From Eubacteriaceae bacterium (lineage in GTDB: Bacteria; Bacillota; Clostridia; Lachnospirales; Lachnospiraceae), in the NCBI GenBank assembly GCA_910574915.1, contig CAJTCR010000001.1, positions 1-64,000 on the forward strand: DNA of 64,000 bases, given 5' to 3'. Numbering within the stretch: the first letter of the stretch is position 1; each line of letters begins with the position of its first letter. Below are positions 53,303 to 63,773 of the stretch, piece by piece. Position numbers and translations under genes: made by a program. The notes under the pieces were generated by a model that was not told the DNA's origin, made no database searches, and saw only the letters and a list, made by a program, of their open reading frames with translations.

Positions 53303-54089
53303 TGAAAACCCCCCTTATATATTCCAGCTTATTTCCTATTATTGAAATATCTCTATTTTCTCCCATCTCGATAGACACAAAACCTTGATACCCCTCAATA
53401 TCAAGCAGTTCCTTTAGTTGTTTATGCAATATTCTTTCTTCGATTGGTTTGAGCCCTGGCTCACTGATATGCACATGATTAATATACTTTACTTTACCCT
53501 TAAGTTCGTCTATCGACTCTTCGTTCTGTAACATCGTACCAAGATCCAGATTTAATAGAAATCCCTTGGAATTTACTTGTTCTATTAATTCAAACGCCGC
53601 AAGTGTATCGTTTATATAATTGGTATTATAAATTTTCGGATTAGCTTCAATACCAACCACAGTCCCTTTAGAATAAGCATAGTCTCCAATCGTCTTGAAA
53701 AACCGGATGCCTATTGTAGAATCAGCTTCATCAGGAATTGATCGATTTCTTGGGCAGCCAAACACCAAATTTTTACACTCTATAACTGCTGCAAAATCGA
53801 TAGCTTTCTTTGTATAATTTAACAACACTTCTCTTTCTTCCTCTGTACCAAAGATTTGTTCCTGTCTGCCAAACCAAATAGACTGCATAGATGAAATAAC
53901 AAAACCATATTGCTTTTTTAATTCCTCAGCCCAAGTAGCTGCTTCCATTAGCCTGCTATATGGCATTTCCCGAAAAATTCTTGTTGGCGCAATTTCCAAA
54001 CCATTAAATCCAATTTCCTTCATCAACGCATAGATCTGCACATCTAACTGCTTATTCCAGGCTATATTCGATATTGATAGTTTATTCAT
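53292..54089 (-). CDS. Sugar phosphate isomerase/epimerase (TIM barrel)
   Basis: A 265-residue xylose-isomerase-like TIM barrel: LSISNIAWNKQLD, NGLEIAPTRIF, GIEANPKIYNTNYIND, VKYINHVHISEPGLKPIE and GFVSIEMGENRD, with the usual metal-binding Glu, Asp and His spots. Probably isomerises a precursor sugar for the glycan. The ATG at 54089 overlaps the stop of the membrane protein gene. Substrate unknown. Confidence 0.82.
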   Translation of the reverse strand: MNKLSISNIAWNKQLDVQIYALMKEIGFNGLEIAPTRIFREMPYSRLMEAATWAEELKKQYGFVISSMQSIWFGRQEQIFGTEEEREVLLNYTKKAIDFAAVIECKNLVFGCPRNRSIPDEADSTIGIRFFKTIGDYAYSKGTVVGIEANPKIYNTNYINDTLAAFELIEQVNSKGFLLNLDLGTMLQNEESIDELKGKVKYINHVHISEPGLKPIEERILHKQLKELLDIEGYQGFVSIEMGENRDISIIGNKLEYIRGVFIDI

Positions 54090-55697
54090 ACATACACCCA
54101 TCTGTTTCATGTTCTTGCACAATCAAATCTCCATTTTCCAAAACAGAAACATATTCCTTTGCATTTGTAGATATATTATAAATTTCAGCACCCCTCAGTT
54201 GATACATATTCCACGAATTATTATCATCTATTTTTATTTCAACAACAAATTCCTTTCCTTTTGCTTCTGCAATATTTTTAACTGATTCAATATCCATCCT
54301 TTCATAAATACCCTTCCCAAATAAAAGATTCAAATATCCCCTCACCATAGCATTTGTCACCAAAATACTGTCATCATAATTACAATTAATATAATTCGCC
54401 AAGATTTTATTATTCTGCCGATAACAAGTTTCCCATATATAATTTTCGTTGCCTAAATAACTCTTTACGTTTCCAATACAACATACAATATTTATAACAA
54501 TACATAAAATTGAAAAACTCTTTTTTGAGGTATTTGTTAAAATCTGTTCATTCAATTCACATATAAGAAATGAAAGAATAAATGCCAATTTCATTCTGTC
54601 ATAACTATAAGAAAGAGCATGTTGTTTCATTACTATATTCTCAAGAAGCGGAAATAGCAGAACCAGCATCAAACATTTATGCCTAATTTCAATCCTCCCA
54701 TTCTGCACTCCTACCCATGCCATAAGAATAAATACAAGTACCCATAAATATAAAAAGGATCTTAAATATCCACTAAAAACATCCGAAAGCAATACAGATG
54801 TAGTAAAGTTTCTTGCAAAAAACCTATTTTTTAATGCCAAGAAAAAATCATTTGTGGAAACTACACTTACGTAGTGCACTGTAAAAAGTAAAAAAGAAAC
54901 TATTGTCAGCATCCCAGTCATTCGTACACTTTTCCATGTCTTCTTATCATTCTTTTTCCAAAACATTAGCAGTTCAGCTATAGCAAAACCTACATTTGCA
55001 ATATATCCTGTCCACTCTATGTATGGATTTACAACATTCATAATAAAGTACAGAATCTTAGCCCTTCGAGAACTTTCTACCTTCCAAATATAGTATGCTA
55101 ATAATTGTATCAATAACGTAACTTGCATTACGGATTGATGCCAATATACGATTCCCATACCATGAAATAATTCTGGTGAAAAAATATATGCCAGCACACC
55201 CGTTAATGCAACCCCTGTTGAAACTCTACTTCCTTTATATACTCTCAGCAAAAATATGAGCCATAAAACAGCAGATATTGAAAATAATATTGTATTAAAA
55301 ATGTATAAGCTTTTTTCATTTATTGGAAGATGAAAGATCTTTACAAAAAAATAAGGCAACACATACCCCGCAGGCGAAAAAGATGTATAATAGTAATTCC
55401 CTTCTAAATCAGGAATTGTGGCACCCCATGAAATATGTTTGTTATCCATACCCCCTAGTGATACAATTGGCAAAAATTTATGTACACTTATAGGTGTCTC
55501 TTCATAAGCCTCCATCGTAAGTAGAGTATGCCATGTTGCATCAGAGTTTAAATAATTTACTTCTCCTCCTCTATATTTTACAAAAGAAACAGTTACCGTA
55601 ATAATGATGATCATTATCGAATTAATAAACAATTTTTTATTTTCTAAAAGGCAGCCATGCCCCCCCCCCCTTGCACAAATCTGTCTATTCTACTCAT
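54082..55697 (-). CDS. Multi-membrane GT-C-like protein with a poly-G frame switch
   Basis: The body (54082 to about 55632, about 500 residues) has around ten membrane spans and a short C-terminal soluble part, like GT-C glycosyltransferases of surface glycans. A good start lies outside this frame: ATG at 55697 (MSRIDRFVQ), eight bases after GGACGGAG. Between them is a run of 11 G (55660-55670). With 11 G the start runs into a TAG after about 17 codons; with 12 (or 9) G it is in frame with the whole membrane protein. So as sequenced the gene is OFF, unless a later TTG (55632) or ATG (55614) without a ribosome binding site is used. Its role in the cluster is inferred. Confidence 0.75.
55660..55670 (-). 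repeat. Homopolymeric G tract (11 G), probable phase-variation switch
   Basis: Eleven consecutive G on the minus strand, inside the first 20 codons of the GT-C-like gene. Such tracts change length by slipped-strand mispairing. No other comparable run is in the window. Confidence 0.75.
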
Positions 55698-55743
55698 CAA
55701 ATACACTCCGTCCTTTCTACATTCAAAAGTATATACGAACTTA

Positions 55744-56664
55744 TCAAATATCTTTTACAAAGCTATTGATATCGGCTAATACTGTAGCTTTATCCGCAAT
55801 ATATCCATTCATTCCGTCAAATATTTCAGCATAAATTGTCCTGCAACCATAATCTGCCAAATCCCCATCAAGTTCATTCACAAACTTTTTCCCTGTTATG
55901 TACTCATAAACTTCTCCTATCGACACAGACTCCGTTGCTGCGTGCCACAAGGTAATACCTGAACCTAATGCAGTCTGAATATCCTTCCATAAGTGGGCAA
56001 GGTTATAGAACTGGTACATGCTTCTGCTATCTGTAAAATTAAGTGCTGAAAATCCTAGCTGTCTAAACTTCTCCTTTAATGCATCTTTGTCACCATCTTT
56101 CACATCCACCTTATAAAATCCATTACTTTGAATCTTATAGTATTTTTTTAAATCCTTGTCTTTTGCTTCCAATTTTTTATATTGCTCAGTTTTCAGCATA
56201 AACGGAATCACATTGATGAAATCATAAATAAAGTTCTTTTTAATGTTCTTCCCAAAAAGTCCCGGAAGCCTGATGATCAATGCATCTGGATATTTCTCCC
56301 TTGCCCAAAGTTCCAAATGATATCTATTGTAACCATATGCATGAAGATTTTCTGTGCTAACCTTAGAGTTTTCGTCTACATTTTTTGGCACCTTAAATAC
56401 ATCTATAGTAGAAATAAGAACTAGTTTCTTTGGATTTATCTTTTCAATATTTTCTTCCGCTTGGTATATAAACCGCATGTCTTTCTCTGGCGCATGGTTT
56501 GCCAGATACTTTTCAGCCCTCACCCCAGCATATATTAAGATTTCTGGATTTGTGCCAAATGCTCTTTCTATATTCTTCGAATTATACACTGCCTGAATCT
56601 GATCACCAGCAGCCGCGTAAATATTACTTCCTACAAATCCTGTATATCCTACCAGCGCAATCAC
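55744..56664 (-). CDS. SDR-type sugar-nucleotide epimerase/reductase
   Basis: Extended SDR of 306 residues: NAD(P) site GYTGFVGSN, LVLISTIDVFKVP, IIRLPGLFG. The active Tyr is in HAYGYNRYHLE, where the usual YxxxK Lys is not evident, so the catalytic residue set is changed. Probably a sugar-nucleotide modifying enzyme of the cluster. GTG at 56664 after GGGGAG; directly after the large membrane protein gene. Confidence 0.8.
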   Translation of the reverse strand: MIALVGYTGFVGSNIYAAAGDQIQAVYNSKNIERAFGTNPEILIYAGVRAEKYLANHAPEKDMRFIYQAEENIEKINPKKLVLISTIDVFKVPKNVDENSKVSTENLHAYGYNRYHLELWAREKYPDALIIRLPGLFGKNIKKNFIYDFINVIPFMLKTEQYKKLEAKDKDLKKYYKIQSNGFYKVDVKDGDKDALKEKFRQLGFSALNFTDSRSMYQFYNLAHLWKDIQTALGSGITLWHAATESVSIGEVYEYITGKKFVNELDGDLADYGCRTIYAEIFDGMNGYIADKATVLADINSFVKDI

Positions 56665-56668
56665 CCAT

Positions 56669-58492
56669 TTATCTCCCCTCTGCTTTTGGAATCACCTTAT
56701 AAATCCATACACTCCCAGTTCCTATAAAACCATAGTCAACCATCAACTCTGTTTCATAACCCATATCTTCCAGATGAACTGTTATCTCCTCTGATTTTGG
56801 TTCTTCCAAAAACAACCAATATTGTATATTTTCATCTAATTCAGGGATTTCAGCAGGCCCCCACCATTCTGCCTGTCCAAACAATTCATGATCGCTGTCT
56901 GGAAAATAAACATCCGCTATCGTCCAATCAAAGTGGACAATATCGGTATAAATAAAATCGTTTTTACCAATCTCGGATACAGCCGTCAATGTTGATTCCA
57001 GCACTCGATTCCTTACATGTTCACCTTTAATCGTATTTAAGTATGCAGGATAGCAAGTGATCAGGATAAATACAATCAATAAACCTGTAAACAAACTCCC
57101 AAACTTACACCTGGAAATATTTATCGCAAATAGCAGCCAAATAATGATAAATGAAGGATATAAATAACGCAGCACAATGATTGGATATACGATTGTTGAA
57201 ATCACCTCGGATATCGCGATTGTTCCAAATACAGCAAGCAATCCACCTAGTGTCCATGCCCATTCCCTATCCAAATGCATGTTATGAAAATCGAATTTCA
57301 AAAACAGTATCTTTTTACCGTATTCATTCTTTTTTATTTCAACAATTCCAAGTCCATATGCAAATTGAATCAATAATACTATAAAAAACAATATCAATAA
57401 AACCAAAGAATATTTTGAATAGAAAATAAATTCAACACAATCATGCCAACTAACCATTTCTATGCTATAGTCTGACATTACTACCCCTTTTACCTTTTTT
57501 GCAAAAACAAGCCAAGGCAGCAACAAACCAATTACAGTCCCACCTGATATAAAAGCTTTCCATATATCACAAAATTTAGATCTGGCAATATAGATCAATA
57601 GAACAAAATACATAAATCCAATACTTACAAAGGCAAAATAGTGAGAATATACTGCGCCCAATGAACAGATAGACATCCAGAAAAAATAAATATCTTTTTG
57701 CGATATAAAAAAACCATACAACATTAGATATGCAATAAATATAAACATCTGACACCATGCATACATTCTAACTTCAAGATTATACATTATAGCTGACTCT
57801 AAAAGTGCCGACATTGTCACCAGCATAGCAGAGACTTTATTTCCAAACCATTTTCTCACCAATATCACAATAAAAAGCACTGTCATAAAGTATGGCAATG
57901 TAGCGGAAAAGTGATAAATAAAACCAGACTCACCAAACACATTCACACACACCCATGCAAACACATAATGAAGTGGCGAATGTCCATTTACTGCCACATA
58001 TTCTAACATGTCACCCAATGGTTTTCTTGCCGCATTGATAACAATACCTTCATCACCCCAAAAACTATTATCAAATATTCTTATAAGGTGATGCATCGCC
58101 ATAATTGCCGCATAGCAAAAAATCATACTTTTCTTTAACCTATCGCTTATTTTAATATGGCATAATTCTATGTGGAAGCAAATACCAAAAGCTCCATTTT
58201 TTCTGATAGCCCTTTCCACAAACGGTAACATATATGCTAATACCAGAGCCAGAATCAAATATTTTACTGCAAACCCACTGTACTTATTTAAGTCTTCATA
58301 CAAATTTCCTGTTGCATGTAATACAGCCATCCTTAGCGATATTGCAATCGTATTTATTAATGCATTACCACATAAATATTCAAACAACAACTTAAAAAAA
58401 CCATCTATTGTATTTTCGTACTTAATTCCTAATTTCCTGTTTCTAACGCGGCAAAATACTGTAGCGGGAAAAATCATACATAATAATCCCAT
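56669..58492 (-). CDS. Large multi-membrane GT-C-like glycosyltransferase
   Basis: A 607-residue membrane protein with about twelve spans. HHLIRIFDNSFWGDEGIVI in the first half resembles the conserved acidic loop (Asp-Glu) of GT-C transferases of the ArnT/PMT group (dolichyl-mannose type). A short periplasmic end follows (FDWTIADVYFPDSDHELFG). ATG at 58492 follows AAGGGGG. Likely adds a sugar from a lipid carrier. Confidence 0.8.
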   Translation of the reverse strand: MGLLCMIFPATVFCRVRNRKLGIKYENTIDGFFKLLFEYLCGNALINTIAISLRMAVLHATGNLYEDLNKYSGFAVKYLILALVLAYMLPFVERAIRKNGAFGICFHIELCHIKISDRLKKSMIFCYAAIMAMHHLIRIFDNSFWGDEGIVINAARKPLGDMLEYVAVNGHSPLHYVFAWVCVNVFGESGFIYHFSATLPYFMTVLFIVILVRKWFGNKVSAMLVTMSALLESAIMYNLEVRMYAWCQMFIFIAYLMLYGFFISQKDIYFFWMSICSLGAVYSHYFAFVSIGFMYFVLLIYIARSKFCDIWKAFISGGTVIGLLLPWLVFAKKVKGVVMSDYSIEMVSWHDCVEFIFYSKYSLVLLILFFIVLLIQFAYGLGIVEIKKNEYGKKILFLKFDFHNMHLDREWAWTLGGLLAVFGTIAISEVISTIVYPIIVLRYLYPSFIIIWLLFAINISRCKFGSLFTGLLIVFILITCYPAYLNTIKGEHVRNRVLESTLTAVSEIGKNDFIYTDIVHFDWTIADVYFPDSDHELFGQAEWWGPAEIPELDENIQYWLFLEEPKSEEITVHLEDMGYETELMVDYGFIGTGSVWIYKVIPKAEGR

Positions 58493-58510
58493 TTGAATAT
58501 CCCCCTTCCA

Positions 58511-59458
58511 CTATTTTGTTAGCTTCTCTATACTTTCAAAACTGTATTGCTTTCTCTTGAATACAAGATTGATCAAAAGCTGCAAATACTTAATAATAAT
58601 CGTCAATATCCCAAACAGGCCAAAAAAAGCTACAGAAAGGATTAAAATAGTAGTTGTCCATCCTGCTACCGGATGCGCCGCCACATAAACCCCAACGGAA
58701 TATACAACCATAAACACTGATATCAGCATCATAAGAAACGTCATAAGAATGGAAAACCTATACCCCACTTCTGTATACAAAATAAGTGAATCTACTGCCA
58801 GGCCAGATTTATAATCTCTTTCTATTTTATCTTTTTCCTGCGCTATATCCCCCACATTCTTATCACAGGTATATTTTATGCTGTCCGTCTTAAGCCCACT
58901 ATGAGCATACATCGCCTTTCTGTATATGACAGCCGTATTCATAGATTTGATCCGATTTATTACCCTACGGCTTAGGACACGAAAGCTTTCTGTGTTCATC
59001 TTATATGGGAAACCTGCAAAATGATCGAATATCTGATAAAATAACCTTGACGAAAACTTTTCTTTCCTATCAGAAGATGCACTTACTATGTCATATCCCT
59101 GTATAGACCTATGATAGACCTGCATAACCGTGTGCTCCCCAAAATCCAAAACCGTGTTATCAAATTCCAGCACAAAATCTCCAATAGCCAAATCCATACC
59201 AGCATTCATCGCAAGTTCCCGCCCATGAAAATAACTCATATTGAGTACGGATACACTGGTAGATTTCGCTACAGTACTCGTATTTTTGATAATCTGTAAA
59301 CTGTTGTCTTGAGAACAGTCATTCACACAAATAACCTCTGAATGTTCGAAATTATTCTCCAAAACCCTGATGATCATATTCAAAAATCTCTTTACCCTAT
59401 TCTCAGCGTTATGTACATAGATAACAGCAGATATAAAATTCTTCTCTTTATTTTTCAT
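58511..59458 (-). CDS. Membrane-anchored glycosyltransferase family 2
   Basis: A 315-residue GT2 (ISAVIYVHNAENRVKRFLN, then VNDCSQDNSLQIIK and FVLEFDNTVLD in place of the DxD), followed by two C-terminal spans (VAGWTTTILILSVAFFGLFG), like DPM1/GtrB enzymes that load lipid carriers. The ATG at 59458 overlaps the FAD gene stop. Could supply lipid-linked sugar for the GT-C proteins. Confidence 0.85.
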   Translation of the reverse strand: MKNKEKNFISAVIYVHNAENRVKRFLNMIIRVLENNFEHSEVICVNDCSQDNSLQIIKNTSTVAKSTSVSVLNMSYFHGRELAMNAGMDLAIGDFVLEFDNTVLDFGEHTVMQVYHRSIQGYDIVSASSDRKEKFSSRLFYQIFDHFAGFPYKMNTESFRVLSRRVINRIKSMNTAVIYRKAMYAHSGLKTDSIKYTCDKNVGDIAQEKDKIERDYKSGLAVDSLILYTEVGYRFSILMTFLMMLISVFMVVYSVGVYVAAHPVAGWTTTILILSVAFFGLFGILTIIIKYLQLLINLVFKRKQYSFESIEKLTK

Positions 59459-60578
59459 CACCAAGTACCTCATCCATGTCGTAAACCGTATTTATTTTTC
59501 CAGAAAGAACACTCACAAATGTCGGATTGCGCGAATATGTCCTAATGACTGTCGGTCTGGAATCATCAATTTCAGAACTCATCAAAATCGGTTTCATTGA
59601 AAACAGCGACTTTTGATATGTAAATCCAAACTCATCCTTTAGATATTTTCTTGCCAAGCTTGCCATATATGGAAAAGCTGTTTCTGGTTTTGCAGGACAG
59701 TCATTGCAATTACCCAGATGAAATGCGGAACAAAACCCCCTGCTTTTCTCCTGACAGCTAAAAAACGGCATTTCATCATAACTAGTTGTATGTGGCGTAA
59801 ATGTCACAGATGTAAGCGAATGCAGCCCTGTTTTCCCAAAAGGCATGATCGAAAAGAAAGGCCCGTCCATCACCGTAAAACCATATGGTTTTAATTGATC
59901 ATTCACGTTACATAAAATAATTTCACAAAGCTCATACTTAATTCCAAATTTTTCGTAACCTGCCAAATCAAGAACCTGGTTTGTACCTGCATAGGTTGCA
60001 TTCAGTAAATACCCTGTCCGATACTCCATTCCATCATTCGCATAAACCGCATACTCATCCTGAAACTTTCTAATGCATTCTATCGTAATACCATACTTTA
60101 TCTCTATATTTTTTAACGGTTCAATCTTTGATAGCAGATAATCTTTTAGGATCATAGCATCATATGTATACTCCCTTGTTAGAAAAGCTCCATCGCACAT
60201 TCGATCTTTAAAAAATCTCTCTGGATGCAATTCCTCACACGGAATATTTGCTGCCTTGCAAAAATTCTTAAACTGTTCACCGTCAGACCATGAATATTGG
60301 CTTGATGTTGCATACACCTTATCAAATTCCCGGTTAATGCAAAAACCATAATCCTTATTAAACCTCGCAAAATATCCGGCCGATTTCATCGCAGTAGATA
60401 TTGACCTTGGATAGTGATATCCTTGATGGACACGTGCTTGATTGATGTATGTGGCACGACTGAAAGGCACCCGATCGCACTCTAATACCAAAACCTTTTG
60501 TTTTTTTTGACCGCAGAAAAGGGCTGCATATAGCCCATACAATCCTGCACCCATAATAATTTTTTCATAATGCTCCAT
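59448..60578 (-). CDS. FAD-dependent oxidoreductase
   Basis: A 376-residue DAO-like flavoprotein: nucleotide site MGAGLYGLYAALF (9-21), VLVLECDRVPFSRATYINQ, YLLNATYAG. A Cys group CSAFHLGNCNDCP follows. ATG at 60578 after AGGAG. The sugar it oxidises is unknown; such enzymes in glycan loci often modify a sugar nucleotide or act with a nearby reductase. Confidence 0.82.
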   Translation of the reverse strand: MEHYEKIIMGAGLYGLYAALFCGQKKQKVLVLECDRVPFSRATYINQARVHQGYHYPRSISTAMKSAGYFARFNKDYGFCINREFDKVYATSSQYSWSDGEQFKNFCKAANIPCEELHPERFFKDRMCDGAFLTREYTYDAMILKDYLLSKIEPLKNIEIKYGITIECIRKFQDEYAVYANDGMEYRTGYLLNATYAGTNQVLDLAGYEKFGIKYELCEIILCNVNDQLKPYGFTVMDGPFFSIMPFGKTGLHSLTSVTFTPHTTSYDEMPFFSCQEKSRGFCSAFHLGNCNDCPAKPETAFPYMASLARKYLKDEFGFTYQKSLFSMKPILMSSEIDDSRPTVIRTYSRNPTFVSVLSGKINTVYDMDEVLGDEK

Positions 60579-60724
60579 AATATCAGCTCCTGACTTCTAC
60601 GTATCTGTCCCATATTCTATATAATATAAAGCCAGCACTCCTCTTTCACCATCTTTTCCATCTGTTTTTAGTTGCATTACTGTTTCCGTATCTTGCTATC
60701 GCCTGCTGAAATCCAATTTCCCAT

Positions 60725-62809
60725 TCAAATGTACTTTTCACAATCGTCACATATTTCCTGCCACGACATTTCCCCAGCAGCATACTCTTTTACATCCTGT
60801 GCAAGTCCCATTTCTTGCAGTCCAAGATATGCGATAGACACATCATCCGGCCAAGCATTTGAATATTCTGGATAAATCAATATCTTTTTACAGGAAGAAG
60901 AGGATATAATGTCAGAAAGCCCGCTTCTGATTCCAATAAATAAACCTGCCCGGTTGCAAAAATCAATGATTTGGTTATATGGGACAAATACGCTTTTTGT
61001 TCTGGCTACCGGCTGCTCATCAGCTCCGCAGTTTGTGCAGACACTGTACCCTTTCTTTCTTAAAATTTCAACGATATGAGTCCAAAAATTTTCCGGTATC
61101 CCATCTGCACAGGTAGCGTATGGTGCAAGCAAAGCTGTCTTTCCTTGTTGCAGCTCCATTGACGCAAAAATATGCTGGCTGTCATTTTCCTGCATTTTTA
61201 TTTCAGGCAATTTTAACGAAACAGGATCGTTTAAATTCATTCCCTTATGCTTATACAGCTCCAGCATGTTCCAGCCATATTTCCCCTGAATTTTCCACGT
61301 AATCTGCAAATAGTCAGAAAGATTGTCAAAATGGCAAAAATAATGAAAATCTATCTCGTTTTTTCCTACAAATGTCAGCAGCCTGCGCAGACGTTCATGT
61401 GTACGCATTTCTATTTTCTGCAAATGTCCCTGATATAAACTCGAAAACATCTTTTCCGCAAGCGCCTTTTCACTGTTCCCAACAACAAGCATACAATATT
61501 GTTTTATATGATTTTCTTTTAGCCATTGTGGAAGCATTAAAGAAACCTGGTATAAATCCCCCGTACCCAATACAGCACAGGAAAGAAACACACAGTTTTT
61601 CCCCCACTTGTTCTTTAACGCAAGATATTCTTTATAAGCCTTCCAGATATAAAAATAAAAGTAATATAAAAATGTTCCGAACTGCCATTTTTGCATCTGC
61701 TCTGTAACTATACATTTCCAATGTGGTATCATCTTTTTTACTGCCGTACCCAATCCAAAACACTTTCTGTAGTCCTTAAAAACCCTGAGCTTATTCGGAA
61801 CGTACAGGATTTTTGCTCCCAGGCGAAATTCCCGCCATCCCCATACTTTGCTCTGATCAAGCGCCCGCAGGGAAAATTCCTGATACATTTCAAATTTCTC
61901 TGCAAAAAAGTCGTTCGCCTGCCGCACAAATTGTTTGTAATACGATCGGTCAGCCTTTACTGCCATAGCGCTGTCATATAGCAGCGAAGTATACCTTTCC
62001 AAATACGGAAAGGTATATTCAGGAAAAAGTTCTTCCCTTTCCCAATATTCTGCTACAATCTTCGCCATTTTGAGATTTTGTTCCGCCCTCTTTTTTTCCT
62101 TTTTCACAATCTGTTCCGTTGCGCTGCCCTGACGATTCCTCTGATAATGATAGAGACGGTTCGGGATATAGCTGATCCGCTCTGCAAGTGGATAGATTTG
62201 AAACAAAAACGCCTCATCCTCTCCTAATTTTAGGCTCTCTTCATATCGGATATGGTTTGAGACAATCAGGCTCCTTTTGTATACTTTGTTCCAGATCAGC
62301 GGATAACTCCCTATTTCATACAAAAGTGCCGCAACGGAATTGTTGATATACCGAATTCTGCGCGTAGTCAGATTTTTTTTGAAATAAATAAACGCATGAT
62401 CCATATAGCTGTCTTGTTCATCATAATCCTCTGAAAAAAACACCTCTCCACCAAAGACTACAATATCACTTTTTTGTTTTTTTATCTCCTGCACAAGGCA
62501 CTGCAAAGCATCCGCTTCCACCCAGTCATCCGCATCAACAAACCATATGTATTTTCCTCTGGCTTTGCGTATCCCTACATTCCTCGTATATGAGACTCCT
62601 TTATTTTCATGATAAAAGTATTGGATACGCTTGTCTTTTTTGGCATATTTTTGAATGACCTGACTGCTGTGGTCTGTGGAACCATCATCTATGCATAATA
62701 CTTCAAAATTCCGATATGACTGTGCAAGTATACTATCCAGACAGTTCCCGATATCTTTTTGTACATTATAGACAGGAATAATAATAGAAAACGCTGCTTT
62801 ATCACTCAT
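60725..62809 (-). CDS. Bifunctional GT2/GT9-like glycosyltransferase
   Basis: A 694-residue protein. Residues 1-330 are a GT2 domain: FSIIIPVYNVQKDIGNCLDS, IDDGSTDHSS and the DxD-like FVDADDWVE. Residues 400-694 resemble GT9/heptosyltransferase-like GT-B (LLAPYATCADGIPENFW, SVCTNCGADEQ, GLFIGIRSGLSDIISSS). It may add two sugars in succession. ATG at 62809 follows GAGGAGAAG and overlaps the upstream gene. Confidence 0.85.
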   Translation of the reverse strand: MSDKAAFSIIIPVYNVQKDIGNCLDSILAQSYRNFEVLCIDDGSTDHSSQVIQKYAKKDKRIQYFYHENKGVSYTRNVGIRKARGKYIWFVDADDWVEADALQCLVQEIKKQKSDIVVFGGEVFFSEDYDEQDSYMDHAFIYFKKNLTTRRIRYINNSVAALLYEIGSYPLIWNKVYKRSLIVSNHIRYEESLKLGEDEAFLFQIYPLAERISYIPNRLYHYQRNRQGSATEQIVKKEKKRAEQNLKMAKIVAEYWEREELFPEYTFPYLERYTSLLYDSAMAVKADRSYYKQFVRQANDFFAEKFEMYQEFSLRALDQSKVWGWREFRLGAKILYVPNKLRVFKDYRKCFGLGTAVKKMIPHWKCIVTEQMQKWQFGTFLYYFYFYIWKAYKEYLALKNKWGKNCVFLSCAVLGTGDLYQVSLMLPQWLKENHIKQYCMLVVGNSEKALAEKMFSSLYQGHLQKIEMRTHERLRRLLTFVGKNEIDFHYFCHFDNLSDYLQITWKIQGKYGWNMLELYKHKGMNLNDPVSLKLPEIKMQENDSQHIFASMELQQGKTALLAPYATCADGIPENFWTHIVEILRKKGYSVCTNCGADEQPVARTKSVFVPYNQIIDFCNRAGLFIGIRSGLSDIISSSSCKKILIYPEYSNAWPDDVSIAYLGLQEMGLAQDVKEYAAGEMSWQEICDDCEKYI

Positions 62810-63255
62810 ATCTTCTCCTCATCCATATTATAGATCCCATTAATAAAAAGCTGCTCCTCCGTGCTTTTCCCTACGTGATTCATGCGTTCACCAGCCCTCA
62901 CATCGGGATGATATAAGGATGCCACAACTACATTCCAGTAAAAACAATACACGGTATATAACTGTAGTAATCCCTGCATTTTTCTGTGCGATACACATTC
63001 TACTTTTCTTATATTTTTATCTTTTACTATTTTATAGTCATGTCCGGTTTCTACAATAAATATGGCATCCTGATAGTGTTTCTTTCTCAAAAATAATACC
63101 AGATATCTAACTGCAAGCTCCGTACAATTTCCATTCCCGTTCGGACATATAATAACAACTGTAGACGGCAGTATTCTATTTTTTCGCTTAAATGCCTGAA
63201 ACCAAAACATTCCATATACAGACAATATCATTTTCCTTTGTATCTTACGTTTCAC
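62806..63255 (-). CDS. Unknown 149-residue protein of the glycan cluster
   Basis: No family recognised. One hydrophobic, possibly buried segment (TVVIICPNGNGNCTELAVRY) and a Tyr/Trp-rich one (LLQLYTVYCFYWNVVVASLY); ends GIYNMDEEKI. GTG at 63255 has GGAGGT seven bases upstream; GTG at 63270 has none. It overlaps the GT2/GT9-like gene by four bases. Confidence 0.55.
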   Translation of the reverse strand: MKRKIQRKMILSVYGMFWFQAFKRKNRILPSTVVIICPNGNGNCTELAVRYLVLFLRKKHYQDAIFIVETGHDYKIVKDKNIRKVECVSHRKMQGLLQLYTVYCFYWNVVVASLYHPDVRAGERMNHVGKSTEEQLFINGIYNMDEEKI

Positions 63256-63377
63256 CGTTTCTACCTCCACCCGGCTATTTCTATGATTTTATTTTTGTGT
63301 TAATGGCATCCTGCATCCAAGGCATCCATTTTTCTTTCGTCTGTTTCCTTAAATATGGCTCCACAAAATAACAAGAA

Positions 63378-63773
63378 CTAATATTTTGCACATATCATAA
63401 AGTTCTCCTTCATAAATACATCCCTCACCGTATTCACAGCCACCGCTGTCAAAAGTCCCGACGGCTTAGCGTCATTTACCAGCACCCTTTCCCCATAAGG
63501 AGCTTCGTACACGATCAGATCATAACGCACTTTGTGCTCACACAAAAATCTCTCTGTCGCTTTTGCATATTCTTTTGTTCTTGACGTCAGGAATAAAACC
63601 ATATCGCCTTCTGGTATGGATTGGAGAAATTTTTCGGCACCTGGTAAAAACGTATCATAACCATCTGTCTTATAGCCATTGTGTTTTACAATCGTTCCAT
63701 CCAGATCCAAAATCCATGTATGTCCTAATGAGGACAAATCTATGTGGTTTCTGCCCTTTTCTTCATTCAGCAT
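63378..63773 (-). CDS. HAD-family phosphatase
   Basis: A 131-residue HAD: LDLDGTIVKHNG with the nucleophile Asp and LFLTSRTKEYA (motif II), then LVNDAKPSG (motif III/IV). Short HADs of this sort dephosphorylate sugar intermediates in surface glycan pathways. ATG at 63773 overlaps the stop of the SIS gene by about ten bases, so the two probably act on the same sugar phosphate. Confidence 0.8.
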   Translation of the reverse strand: MLNEEKGRNHIDLSSLGHTWILDLDGTIVKHNGYKTDGYDTFLPGAEKFLQSIPEGDMVLFLTSRTKEYAKATERFLCEHKVRYDLIVYEAPYGERVLVNDAKPSGLLTAVAVNTVRDVFMKENFMICAKY

